From: Comamonadaceae bacterium
Lineage (GTDB): Bacteria > Pseudomonadota > Gammaproteobacteria > Burkholderiales > Burkholderiaceae_C
Reading direction: 5' to 3'
Length of the DNA: 50,423 nucleotides
NCBI GenBank assembly: GCA_947450255.1
Contig: CANFVA010000003.1
Location: 1 to 50,423 of the forward strand
How positions within the stretch are numbered: position 1 is the first letter of the stretch; each line of letters opens with the position of its first letter. Below the pieces are notes generated by a model that saw only the letters and a program-made list of their open reading frames with translations, searched no databases and was not told where the DNA came from. Positions 38,061 to 47,321 of the stretch are shown one piece after another. The position numbers were made by a program, and so were the translations under genes.

Positions 38061-39282
38061 GGGGCTTTTGCAAGGTGTACTGCAAGACATCGATGTTGTC
38101 TTCCATAAACGCCGCTTCGCAATAGCACAAGTAAAACTCCCAAATGTGCATAAAGCGCTGGTCAAAGCCCAAGGCCAGCACGTGCTCGCGCTGGGCTAAA
38201 AAGGAATCGCGCCAGCGCTTGAGCGTCTGTGCATAGTCGTGGCCAAAAGCGTGCTCTTGCACCACTACCAAGCCCGCAGCGCGGGCCTGCGCTTTGAACT
38301 CTGAGGGGCTGGGCAGGCAGCCGCCGGGGAAGATGTATTGCTGGATAAAGTCGGTGGACTCTACGTAGCGTTCAAACAGCGCGTCGGCGATCACAATGCT
38401 TTGGATGCAGGCCTTGCCGCCGGGCTTGAGCATGCGCGCCACCGTGGCGAAATAAGTGGGCCAAAAGCCCTGGCCCACGGCCTCGATCATTTCAATCGAA
38501 CACACGGCGTCATAGGGTCCGTCCTGGATATCGCGGTAATCCTGCAAGCGCAAATCGGCGCGCGCTGCGACGCCCTGGCGCTGCATGCGGGCGCGCGCAA
38601 AATCCAGCTGTTCAGTGCTGAGCGTGACGCCGGTAATGTGCGCGCCGTGCTCTGTGGTCGCCATTTCGGCCAGTGCACCCCAGCCGCAACCGATCTCTAG
38701 CAGGCGCTGACCCGGCGCCACATCCACTTGCTGCAAAGCGCGGCGCACTTTGGCGTTTTGGGCCTGGGACAAACTTTGCGTCAAATCGCCGCCAAACAGT
38801 GCCGACGAATAGTTCATGGTCGGGTCCAGCCACAGCGCATAAAAGTCATTGCCCAGGTCGTAATGGGCGTGGATATTTTTTTTGCTGTTGCTGCGGGTAT
38901 TGCGTTGCAGCAGGTGCTTGATGCGGTAGGCCAGTCGCCCCAGCCAGCTGCCAAAAATCACACGGTCTACCTCGGCGCGGTTTTGCACCAGCACGCGCAG
39001 CAAGCCGGTCAAATCCGGGGTGGTCCAGTCGCCATCGATAAAGCTTTCGGCAAAGCCGATGTCGCCCGATTTGAGCGCGCCAGTAAAGGCGTTCCAGTTA
39101 TTCAGGTGCAGCGTCGCGTGCGGGCTGGGCTTGTCGCCAAAGCGCTGCACGCTGCCGTCGGGCAGGTGCAGTGTCAGGCTACCGTGGCGGATGTTTTGCA
39201 GCAATTGCAATACGGTGCGGGCTGCCGCGGGCGGTCGCTGTGCCGCTTTATCAGCACGGTATTTGGTGGTACTCGGGTTCAT
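38047..39282 (-). CDS. Cyclopropane-fatty-acyl-phospholipid synthase family SAM methyltransferase
   Basis: HYDLGNDFYALWLDPTMNYSSALF, LLEIGCGWGALAEMA, CSIEMIEAVGQGFW, IFPGGCLPSPSEF. Confidence 0.93.
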   Translation of the reverse strand: MNPSTTKYRADKAAQRPPAAARTVLQLLQNIRHGSLTLHLPDGSVQRFGDKPSPHATLHLNNWNAFTGALKSGDIGFAESFIDGDWTTPDLTGLLRVLVQNRAEVDRVIFGSWLGRLAYRIKHLLQRNTRSNSKKNIHAHYDLGNDFYALWLDPTMNYSSALFGGDLTQSLSQAQNAKVRRALQQVDVAPGQRLLEIGCGWGALAEMATTEHGAHITGVTLSTEQLDFARARMQRQGVAARADLRLQDYRDIQDGPYDAVCSIEMIEAVGQGFWPTYFATVARMLKPGGKACIQSIVIADALFERYVESTDFIQQYIFPGGCLPSPSEFKAQARAAGLVVVQEHAFGHDYAQTLKRWRDSFLAQREHVLALGFDQRFMHIWEFYLCYCEAAFMEDNIDVLQYTLQKPHAPT

Positions 39283-39297
39283 AGGCAGATCACACAG

Positions 39298-40068
39298 CTA
39301 GCGGCTGACAAAGCTGGCAGGCGCAGGGGGTTGACGGAAAAACGGAACACGCTTGAGCCACAGGCGCAAAGCCTGCCAGTGGATGCGCCAGACCACGGCG
39401 AAAGTCATGAGCGGGTAGCGCCACAGCGCATGGCGCGCGGTCTGTGCCGTGAAGGGCTGCAACTGGCCGCTGACGCTGGTTTGGATCAGAGGGCCTTGGG
39501 CATCGTCATAGTCCACCCGCGCCACTGTGCGGTCGCCTTGGGGGTTGACCATAAAACGAAAACGATACTGGCCTTGCACGGGGCAAAACGGCGACACATG
39601 GAACACCTTGTCTGCGCGCTGCTCGGTGCCAAATTGCGCGTTCGATAACAAATAGCAGTGCCGCTCGCCAAAGGTGTTGTTGACCTCCACCAGCACGGCG
39701 CGCAAACTGCCGTCGGCGCGGTGGCAATACCAAAAACTCACGGGCTTGAAGGTAAAGCCCAGCACGCGCGGGTAGCAGTGCAGCCAGATTTCGCCGTCCG
39801 CGTCATCAATGCCTTCGCTGTGCAGCAATTCTTCCAGCCAAGCCAATGCGCCGCCTTGCTGCGGGCCGCGTCCGTCGCCATGGTCGCAGTCGTAAAAGCT
39901 GAGCGCGGAGCGCCGGTTGCGCGGCAAGGCGCCGGGCGCGCGGTGCAGGCTGCGCATGGGCAACATCAAAAAGTAGGTCGGGTAAGCAAAGGCGTGGCGC
40001 TTGGGCGCCAACCGGGTGTGGCGCACCTGGCCAAAGCCGATCTTGGCTTGCGCTGGGGCCATGCTCAT
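39298..40068 (-). CDS. DUF1365 domain-containing protein
   Basis: GQVRHTRLAPKRHAFAYPTYFLMLPM...HCYPRVLGFTFKPVSFWYCHRADGSLRAVLVEVNNTFGERHCYLL. Confidence 0.9.
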   Translation of the reverse strand: MSMAPAQAKIGFGQVRHTRLAPKRHAFAYPTYFLMLPMRSLHRAPGALPRNRRSALSFYDCDHGDGRGPQQGGALAWLEELLHSEGIDDADGEIWLHCYPRVLGFTFKPVSFWYCHRADGSLRAVLVEVNNTFGERHCYLLSNAQFGTEQRADKVFHVSPFCPVQGQYRFRFMVNPQGDRTVARVDYDDAQGPLIQTSVSGQLQPFTAQTARHALWRYPLMTFAVVWRIHWQALRLWLKRVPFFRQPPAPASFVSR

Positions 40069-41363
40069 CTGCCTTGGGTCAGCACCGGCTGCAAGGCCTG
40101 GGCCACCGCTAGGCCCGATTTCAGGCCATCTTCGTGGAACCCGTAGCCGGTCCAGGCGCCACAAAAATAAGTATGGCGCGCGCCTTGGATCGCGGGCAAT
40201 TGCTGCTGCGCCTGCGTCGCTGCCAGGTCAAACACCGGGTGCGCGTAGTCATAGCGGCCATGCACCAGTGCCGGGTCCAGTGCCTGCGCCGGGTTGAGCG
40301 AGACGACCACCGGTTGGCTAAAGGGCAATGGCTGCAATCTATTGAGCAAGTAATGCAAACAAACGCGGGGGCCGTTTTCGCCCGCAACGGTACCCGCCGT
40401 GCGCTGGTAATTCCAGGCGGCCCAGGCTTTTTTGCGGCTTGGCAGCACCGAGGCGTCAGTATGCAGCACCGCCACATTGGGCTGGTAGCGAATGGCGCTC
40501 AGGATCTGGCGCTCCTGGCCGCTGGCATCGGCCAGCAATGCCAGCGCCTGGTCGCTATGGGTGGCGATCACTACTTTGTCAAAGCGCTCGGTCTGGCCTT
40601 GCGCATGCACTAGGACGCCGTCTTCTAGGCGCTCGATACGCTGCACGGGCGTGTTCAGGCGTTTGTCACTGACGCCGGCCAGCATTTTTTCGACATACTG
40701 GCGTGCGCCGCCAGGCACGGTGCGCCATTGGGGCCGGTTGGTCAGGGCGATCAGGCCGTGGTTGTAGCAAAAGCGCACCATGGTGGAGACGGGAAAAGCC
40801 AGCATCTGGTCGGTCGGACAGCTCCAGATGCAGGCGAGCATGGGCAGGAAATACCAGTCCTTGAACTCCTGAGAGAAACCATGTTGCTGCAAAAAATCGC
40901 CCAAGGGCTGCATCAACTCCGCGTCGGCGTTGCGCAGTGCCATGCCCGTCGCCAGTTTGTTAAAGCGCACTACATCGGCCAGCATGCGCCAAAAGCGCGG
41001 GCGCAGTAAATTGCTGCGCTGGGCAAACACGGCGTCCAGCGAGGTACCGCACCATTGCAGCGCCGGGTCGTCCCCGCTGGCAGCGGTTTGCACGGAAAAC
41101 GACATATCCGAATCAGCCGAGGGCACGCCCAATTGGGCAAACAAGGCTATTAAATTGGGGTAGGTGCGGTCGTTAAATACCAAAAAACCGGTATCCACGC
41201 CATGCGTGCGCTGGCCACTGGGCGTGTCAAGGGTGATATCCACCGTGTGCGTGTGGCCGCCAAAGTAATCGCCGGCTTCAAACAGGCTGATCTCGGCGCT
41301 TGCGCGCAGTCCATGCGCGACAGCCAAACCCGCTATGCCCGAGCCTATGAGGGCGATTTTCAT
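40065..41363 (-). CDS. FAD-dependent amine-oxidase-like oxidoreductase
   Basis: MKIALIGSGIAGLAVAHGL; DYFGGHTHTVDITLDTPSGQRTHGVDTGFLVFNDRTYPNLIALFAQLGV. Confidence 0.9.
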   Translation of the reverse strand: MKIALIGSGIAGLAVAHGLRASAEISLFEAGDYFGGHTHTVDITLDTPSGQRTHGVDTGFLVFNDRTYPNLIALFAQLGVPSADSDMSFSVQTAASGDDPALQWCGTSLDAVFAQRSNLLRPRFWRMLADVVRFNKLATGMALRNADAELMQPLGDFLQQHGFSQEFKDWYFLPMLACIWSCPTDQMLAFPVSTMVRFCYNHGLIALTNRPQWRTVPGGARQYVEKMLAGVSDKRLNTPVQRIERLEDGVLVHAQGQTERFDKVVIATHSDQALALLADASGQERQILSAIRYQPNVAVLHTDASVLPSRKKAWAAWNYQRTAGTVAGENGPRVCLHYLLNRLQPLPFSQPVVVSLNPAQALDPALVHGRYDYAHPVFDLAATQAQQQLPAIQGARHTYFCGAWTGYGFHEDGLKSGLAVAQALQPVLTQGR

Positions 41364-41547
41364 GCGCGTGTCTCCATATGAGTTACTATACAGTAATAGT
41401 GTGACCACTCAGTCTTTTTTTATATTTAATCGTTCCATGCGCTTTTTAATAAGCAATAGGGCTGCAATTAGTCCTACAACGATCAATGGCATAGGACACG
41501 GTTGCGCAGACCAGCCACCTAAAATCGAAGGCTTCAGAAAGCACCAC
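41364..41547. promoter_or_regulatory. Divergent control region of the lipid operon and di-iron gene, containing a near-palindrome
   Basis: TTACTATACAGTAA at 41383-41396 (one mismatched pair), 20-33 bp upstream of the FAD gene ATG; A+T-rich flank. Confidence 0.4.
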
Positions 41548-42417
41548 ATGCTCTACCCAGAACTCTTCAGACAACTGGAATCCGTCCGCTGGGACATGGA
41601 GCGTGATATTCCTTGGGCCAGTTTTGACCCAGCCGCCCTGTCCGACGAGCAGGCCACCACCATCAAAATGAACGCGATTACCGAGTGGGCGGCGCTGCCG
41701 GCCACCGAAATGTTTTTGCGCGACAACCGGGGCGACAGCGATTTTTCGGCTTTTATGTCGATCTGGTTCTTCGAGGAACAAAAGCATTCGCTGGTGCTGA
41801 TGGAGTACTTGCGGCGCTTTCGCCCCGATCTGGTGCCCACCGAAGCCGAGCTGCACAATGTGCGCTTCGAGTTTGACCCGGCCCCGGCGCTAGAGACCTT
41901 GATGCTGCACTTTTGCGGCGAGATTCGCCTCAACCACTGGTACCGCCGCGCCAGCGAATGGCATACCGAACCGGTGATCAAATCGATTTACACCCGCTTG
42001 AGCCAGGACGAGGCGCGCCATGGTGGTGCCTACTTGAAGTATATGAAGCGTGCCATCCAAAACGTAGGGTTGGAAGCCAAAAGCGCCTTTGCCAAAGTGG
42101 GTGTGCTGATGGCCAGCGCGCGGCGCACCAGCCAGGCCTTGCACCCGACCAATTTGCATGTGAACAAAGCGCTATTTCCCAAAGACACGGTGCAGTCCCG
42201 ATTACCCAACCCGGACTGGCTGGAGCATTGGCTAGACAAGCAAATTGATTTTGACGCCGTGTGGGAAAACAAGGTGGTCGAGCGCATACTGCACAACATG
42301 AGCCTCTTGATGGAGCGCAGTTTTGGTACCGTACAGGAACTCAACAAATACCGCAAAGAACTGGCACGCGAACTAGGCAGCGCGCTAGAGCCAGGTGCCG
42401 CCGGCAAAGCGGCATGA
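41548..42417 (+). CDS. Di-iron ferritin-like / acyl-ACP-desaturase-like protein
   Basis: Two [DE]ExxH motifs (FFEEQKHS and QDEARHG) spaced as in di-iron carboxylate proteins; internal start at 41548 (MLYPELFRQLESVRW). Confidence 0.7.
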   Translation: MLYPELFRQLESVRWDMERDIPWASFDPAALSDEQATTIKMNAITEWAALPATEMFLRDNRGDSDFSAFMSIWFFEEQKHSLVLMEYLRRFRPDLVPTEAELHNVRFEFDPAPALETLMLHFCGEIRLNHWYRRASEWHTEPVIKSIYTRLSQDEARHGGAYLKYMKRAIQNVGLEAKSAFAKVGVLMASARRTSQALHPTNLHVNKALFPKDTVQSRLPNPDWLEHWLDKQIDFDAVWENKVVERILHNMSLLMERSFGTVQELNKYRKELARELGSALEPGAAGKAA

Positions 42418-42923
42418 GCGACGCCAGCCCCGCCGCCGCGTCGCCAGCCATGCTGGACAAGCTATGCCAGCGCAGTGGCCTGGCAGCGGCGCTCGCCCAC
42501 TTGCCCCGACCCTGGGTGTTTACCAACGGCGTGTTTGACGTCGTACACCGCGGCCATGTGGTCTATCTGGCGCAGGCCCGCGCCTTGGGCGGCAGCCTTA
42601 TCGTGGCGCTCAACACCGACGCCTCTACCCGCCGCCTAGGCAAAGGCGACGACCGCCCGCTCAACAATGAAATGGACCGCGCCATCGTCATAGCCAGCCA
42701 GGAAGCGGTCAGCCTGGTGACCTGGTTTGGCGAGGACACGCCACAAGCCCTGATCGCCGAAATCCGCCCGGATATCTTGGTCAAAGGCGGCGACTACAAC
42801 ATGGATGTGCTGCCCGAGACGGCGCTGATGCATTCCTGGGGCGGCACGGCGCTGGCGCTGCCTTTTGTAACGGGTTATTCGACCACGGCGCTGGTCCGCA
42901 AGATTCGGGCGCAAGGTGCATAG
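42414..42923 (+). CDS. rfaE2: D-glycero-beta-D-manno-heptose 1-phosphate adenylyltransferase
   Basis: VFTNGVFDVVHRGHVVYLAQARALGGSLIVALNTDAS; ILVKGGDYNMDVLPE; ATGA overlap with upstream gene. Confidence 0.92.
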   Translation: MSDASPAAASPAMLDKLCQRSGLAAALAHLPRPWVFTNGVFDVVHRGHVVYLAQARALGGSLIVALNTDASTRRLGKGDDRPLNNEMDRAIVIASQEAVSLVTWFGEDTPQALIAEIRPDILVKGGDYNMDVLPETALMHSWGGTALALPFVTGYSTTALVRKIRAQGA

Positions 42924-43031
42924 GCCTGGGGATTCGCGACGAAGCGCCCACTGCGTTATCACCGGTGGCGTCGTTGCGCGTAGCGCAGGGGCATCAAACA
43001 AAGGACGCCGGCTGGCCAAAGCCCGCTTGCA

Positions 43032-44273
43032 TTAGATTATTAAGAGCCTGTAAATTTTGTGCAGCTCGTTCCAGCCAGAGCTAGTAAACCAGTTATTCAC
43101 GTTTTTAGTGAATTGCGTGTCATGCTGGTAACGCCGACAAAAAGTCTGCACGACTTGGGCCATAAAGCGATGGCTCGGCAAACTATTTTCTTGGCTGCAT
43201 TGGGTGGCGAGCATGAATCGAATTTGACCAAATCGGATGACGAGTCGAAGGTAGTGCGCATAGGGCGCCATTTCAGCAAATGGGAAACACTCTCTCCACA
43301 TTTCATTCACCACATAATTTTCCAGAAGAAACGGAACCTCTTTCAAAGCTTCTGGCAGTCTTTTGATACCTTGCCGATAGCGTTCGGTTAAAACAGAAAC
43401 CGTAACGTCACCGGTTTGAGGGTCAGCGCCAATTCCCTGCGCAATCGCTTGGTCTACTGCCGTTTGCGATCTTGATACGACTTTACCTTTGCTTTTTACG
43501 TGCCACAAATTTGCAAAGGTCATCGCCTGGATGTCATACAGAGGCTGCATGCCACTAAATAAATCGAGGCACTCCCCAGACTCGATCAGCGCCTTTGTAC
43601 TTTCCATTATTTGGGGAATCCGGCTGTACTCGCCTGCCGTGATGGCTGCGCTGAGGGACTCACAAAATAGACCTAGTACGGCTAATTTTTGCCAAGTCTC
43701 CAGCCTGTCTCCTCGGATTAACTGGATGCAAAAAAATCTAATTGCATTGATTTGCTCCATGGAGATTCCAGGGGGCGGCACCAGCCTGCTCACGGCATCC
43801 TCTCGAACTGAAATATCTGATTGGCTAAATTCAAAAGCATCCGGCGCCAAGAGTGCCAAGCGCGCTGCCTCAGGACAGGAAAGCGTCAGCGATTGCTGGT
43901 GAAAATCGCCAACGGCAGTAGTGGTACGGGGATAGGTAAAACACGTATTGGATAACTTGTCTTCACCCAACTCTTGATGAATAGCGCAAAGCCGTTCTTC
44001 CAACATCGGACAATCACCGGTGGTAGGTGACAAATCAATATGCGCGTAGTTTTTATCGGATACAGGATTTTGCGGCTGTTTGATTTGCAGCTCAAAGCGC
44101 TCCGCTAAGCGCGGATTTTTGGACTCTTTGTACGCATCGAATGTTTTCTTATCAATGGGCACTTTCCAGCCCGCGCAACAGGTATCTTCACAATCGGAAC
44201 CTATGCAACTAAATCGCTGCGCATAAAGAGGTAAAAGTGCTTGAATGCGGCGCGTCGGATGCAAAATAGCCAT
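43032..44273 (-). CDS. fliB: FliB-family (flagellin lysine-N-methylase) protein
   Basis: RFSCIGSDCEDTCCAGWKVPIDKKTFDAY, CPMLEERLCAIHQELGEDKLSNTCFTYPR, LSCPEAARLAL; Cys-rich N-terminal motif of FliB. Confidence 0.8.
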   Translation of the reverse strand: MAILHPTRRIQALLPLYAQRFSCIGSDCEDTCCAGWKVPIDKKTFDAYKESKNPRLAERFELQIKQPQNPVSDKNYAHIDLSPTTGDCPMLEERLCAIHQELGEDKLSNTCFTYPRTTTAVGDFHQQSLTLSCPEAARLALLAPDAFEFSQSDISVREDAVSRLVPPPGISMEQINAIRFFCIQLIRGDRLETWQKLAVLGLFCESLSAAITAGEYSRIPQIMESTKALIESGECLDLFSGMQPLYDIQAMTFANLWHVKSKGKVVSRSQTAVDQAIAQGIGADPQTGDVTVSVLTERYRQGIKRLPEALKEVPFLLENYVVNEMWRECFPFAEMAPYAHYLRLVIRFGQIRFMLATQCSQENSLPSHRFMAQVVQTFCRRYQHDTQFTKNVNNWFTSSGWNELHKIYRLLII

Positions 44274-44460
44274 GCAGTTTTTTATTGAAAATTAATTGCA
44301 GTGAATTATCACTGGTATCACTGTGAGCGACGGCAATTACCTTCCACGCGCACCTCTATGGGTAATTGATCTGTGAAATGAAATAGATTCCATTTCCTAA
44401 GCACTAGGCTGGGCGTGATAACGCCAAGGCCACAAGCTGGTCGCGCGCAGGTGGCATGCC

Positions 44461-44512
44461 GATTTTTCTGCAAGACGCCATCAGCCCAAACAATCGCAAT
44501 GCCAGAAAAATC
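44461..44512. repeat. 10-bp inverted repeat immediately 3' of the FMN glutamate-synthase-like gene
   Basis: GATTTTTCTG (44461-44470) / CAGAAAAATC (44503-44512), perfect arms. Confidence 0.7.
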
Positions 44513-46156
44513 TTAGTGGCTAGACCTCAGACTGTGCACTTGGATGGAAAAACTATCCGCACTCGCCTTAGGCCAGTGGTGCTGGTACACGGTGGGCAGC
44601 CCGTCCAAGCTGTCTTTGAGCAAACTGCCCTCGGGGATTTCACGCAGCAGCGCATGGGCTAGGCTGTCTACCGCGTGGTCGCCGGTGCGGCGCACGATGT
44701 GGTGGGCGTTGATCTCATTGGGGTGTTGTACGCCGGCGGCTTGCACCAACTCTTTGAGGGCGTGCAAGGTGTTTTGGTGAAAGTGGTAAACGCGCTCGGC
44801 CTTGTCGCCCACCACCAGCGCCTGCTGGCGCAGCGGGTCTTGCGTGGTCACGCCGGTCGGGCAGTGGCCGGTGTGGCAGGCCTGCGCCTGGATACAGCCG
44901 ATGGCAAACATAAAGCCGCGTGCACTATTGCACCAGTTGGCGCCCAGCGCCATCAGACGGGCAATGTCAAAGGCGCTGACCACTTTGCCCGCGCAGCCGA
45001 TCATGATCTGCGAGCGCAGCCCGGCGCCGCGCAAGCTGTTGTGCACCAAGATCAAGCCCTCTTGCAAGGGCGAGCCCACGTGGTCGATAAACTCCAAAGG
45101 CGCCGCGCCAGTGCCGCCCTCGGTGCCATCGACGACGATGAAGTCCGGTGTGATGCCGGTTTGCAGCATGGCCTTGACCATGGCAAACCACTCCCAGGGG
45201 TGGCCAATGCAGAGTTTGAAGCCCGTAGGTTTCCCGCCGGAGAGTTCGCGCAAGCGCGCCACAAACTGCATCAGTTCCACCGGCGTGCCAAAGGCGCTGT
45301 GCGCTGCGGGCGAGACGCAGTCCACGCCCACCGGCACGCCGCGCGCCTCCGCAATTTCCGGCGTCACCTTGGGGCCAGGCAATACGCCGCCATGGCCGGG
45401 CTTGGCACCCTGGCTGAGCTTGATCTCGACCATCTTGACCTGCGGGTCGCGCGCATTAGCTTTGAATTTTTCGGCGTTAAACGTACCGTCCTCATTGCGG
45501 CAACCGAAGTAGCCCGAGGCCACCTCCCAGATTAGGTCGCCGCCATGTTTGCGGTGGTGTACCGAGATCGAACCTTCGCCGGTATCGTGCGCAAAGCCGC
45601 CGCGTTTGGCACCTGCATTGAGTGCGCTGATGGCATTGGCACTGAGCGCACCAAAACTCATGGCCGAGATATTGAACACGCTGGCGCTATAGGGCTGCGC
45701 GGTGTTGGGCCCGATGGTGATGCGAAAGTCGTGCGACGCCAGCGTGCTGGGCGCTACCGAATGCGTCATCCATTCATGGCCGGTCGCGTGGGTGTCGAGC
45801 TGGGTGCCAAATGGCCGCTTGTCCGAATCGCCCTTGGCGCGCTGATAGACCAGCGAACGCTGTGCGCGCGAAAAAGGCGTCGCCTCGTTGTCGCTTTCGA
45901 TAAAGTACTGCCGGATCTCAGGCCGGATGAATTCGAGCATAAAGCGCATATGCCCGATGACCGGGTAATTGCGCAAGATGGCGCGCTTGGTTTGCAGCAA
46001 ATCATGAAAACCTGTGCCCACCAAATAAGCAAACACCAGCACCGGCAACCCATGCCCGCCACCGACCCAAAGGAGCAAAGACAGCAACAAACCCATGGCG
46101 CACAGCGTGAACGCCAAATAGCGCATGGGAAATACAGAATGGAATAACTTCAGCAC
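44513..46156 (-). CDS. FMN-binding glutamate synthase family protein
   Basis: ISAMSFGALSANAISALNAGAKRGGFAHDTGEGSIS, KLSQGAKPGHGGVLPGPKVTPEIAEARGVP, DGTEGGTGAAPLEFIDHVG, CHTGHCPTGVTTQDP. Confidence 0.93.
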   Translation of the reverse strand: MLKLFHSVFPMRYLAFTLCAMGLLLSLLLWVGGGHGLPVLVFAYLVGTGFHDLLQTKRAILRNYPVIGHMRFMLEFIRPEIRQYFIESDNEATPFSRAQRSLVYQRAKGDSDKRPFGTQLDTHATGHEWMTHSVAPSTLASHDFRITIGPNTAQPYSASVFNISAMSFGALSANAISALNAGAKRGGFAHDTGEGSISVHHRKHGGDLIWEVASGYFGCRNEDGTFNAEKFKANARDPQVKMVEIKLSQGAKPGHGGVLPGPKVTPEIAEARGVPVGVDCVSPAAHSAFGTPVELMQFVARLRELSGGKPTGFKLCIGHPWEWFAMVKAMLQTGITPDFIVVDGTEGGTGAAPLEFIDHVGSPLQEGLILVHNSLRGAGLRSQIMIGCAGKVVSAFDIARLMALGANWCNSARGFMFAIGCIQAQACHTGHCPTGVTTQDPLRQQALVVGDKAERVYHFHQNTLHALKELVQAAGVQHPNEINAHHIVRRTGDHAVDSLAHALLREIPEGSLLKDSLDGLPTVYQHHWPKASADSFSIQVHSLRSSH

Positions 46157-46171
46157 CGCAGGCTCTCCTCG

Positions 46172-46795
46172 TCATTGAATTGTTGGCATGCCTCCCGACC
46201 CGAACCATACCACCAGCGCCAAGCTGGCCATGGTCGCGGCGATGACCCCATCGAGCACCTGCCAAGCCAGCGGCCGCGCAAAAACGGGGCGCAGCAAGCG
46301 CGCACCAAAACCCAAGGCGGCAAACCAGCAAAGGCTGGCGCTGGCCGCGCCCACGGCAAACCACCAGCGCCCGGCCTCTCCGCGCTGCGTGGCCACGGCG
46401 CCCAGCAGCACCACGGTATCCAAATACACATGCGGATTAAGAAAGGTAAAGCCAAAACAGGTAGCTAGTGCAGCAGGCAAGGACAAGCCCGGCGCATCCA
46501 GCGGCAGCAAAGCGGCAGGGTGCAGCGCACGGCGCGCGGCAAACAGCGCATAGGCCGCCAAAAACACCGCGCCGCCAATACGCGCTACTTCCAAAGCCAC
46601 CGGGTACTGCTGCACCAGCGCGCCGCCCCCGGCCACACCGGCCAAGATGAGCAGCGCATCGGACAGCGCACAAAAAACCACCAATGCCAGCACATGCTGG
46701 CGCAAGATGCCTTGGCGTAAGACGAAAGCGTTTTGCGAGCCGATGGCCACAATCAAAGCCAAACTGGTGACAAAGCCAGCGAGTAGGTCGTGCAT
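46172..46795 (-). CDS. LysE/ArgO-family amino acid exporter
   Basis: LLAGFVTSLALIVAIGSQNAFVLRQGILRQHVL; TCFGFTFLNPHVYLDTVVLLG. Confidence 0.93.
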   Translation of the reverse strand: MHDLLAGFVTSLALIVAIGSQNAFVLRQGILRQHVLALVVFCALSDALLILAGVAGGGALVQQYPVALEVARIGGAVFLAAYALFAARRALHPAALLPLDAPGLSLPAALATCFGFTFLNPHVYLDTVVLLGAVATQRGEAGRWWFAVGAASASLCWFAALGFGARLLRPVFARPLAWQVLDGVIAATMASLALVVWFGSGGMPTIQ

Positions 46796-46835
46796 GCAGG
46801 AAATGATTTGAAGCGCGGGCTTGGGCAAACCCGTC

Positions 46836-47321
46836 TCAATCAGCCGGGGCGGTTTGGACCAAGCCCAGGAGCACGGACAGGCTGTGCTGCACCGTGGCGC
46901 TGCGCACGCGCGCGCGGTCGCCTGCAAAGCGCTGCATCTCGCTGCGCACGCCTTGGGGCGTGGCCCAGGCAAACCAAACGGTGCCCACGGGTTTGTCGGC
47001 ACTGCCGCCGCCCGGTCCGGCAATGCCGGTGACGGCCAACGCACACTGGGCTTTGGAATGCTGCAAAGCGCCTTGCGCCATGGCGCGGGCCACCGGCTCG
47101 CTGACCGCGCCGTGGCGGGCAATCAAGGCCGCATCGACACCCAGCAATTCGGTCTTGGCGGCGTTGGAGTAGCTGACAAAGCCGCGCTCCAACCAGTTGC
47201 TGGAACCCGCCAGGTCGGTGCACGCGCCAGCTATCAAGCCACCCGTGCAACTCTCTGCCGTGGCCAGCATCCAGCCGCGTGCTAGCAGTGCAGCGGCCAG
47301 GTCTTCTACCAAGCGCGCCAT
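46836..47321 (-). CDS. pncC: CinA-family nicotinamide-nucleotide amidohydrolase
   Basis: ATAESCTGGLIAGACTDLAGSSNWLERGFVSYSNAAKTELLGV; ALAVTGIAGPGGGSADKPVGTVWFAW. Confidence 0.93.
   Translation of the reverse strand: MARLVEDLAAALLARGWMLATAESCTGGLIAGACTDLAGSSNWLERGFVSYSNAAKTELLGVDAALIARHGAVSEPVARAMAQGALQHSKAQCALAVTGIAGPGGGSADKPVGTVWFAWATPQGVRSEMQRFAGDRARVRSATVQHSLSVLLGLVQTAPAD

Noticed and set aside
42924-43031. Short intergenic segment with CGTTATCACCGGTGGCGTCG-like palindromic pieces
   Set aside because: Could be a degenerate repeat, but there is too little symmetry or copy evidence to call it.
44675-45535. 286-aa plus-strand ORF antisense to the FMN glutamate-synthase-like gene
   Set aside because: No domain recognised and opposite a clearly conserved enzyme.
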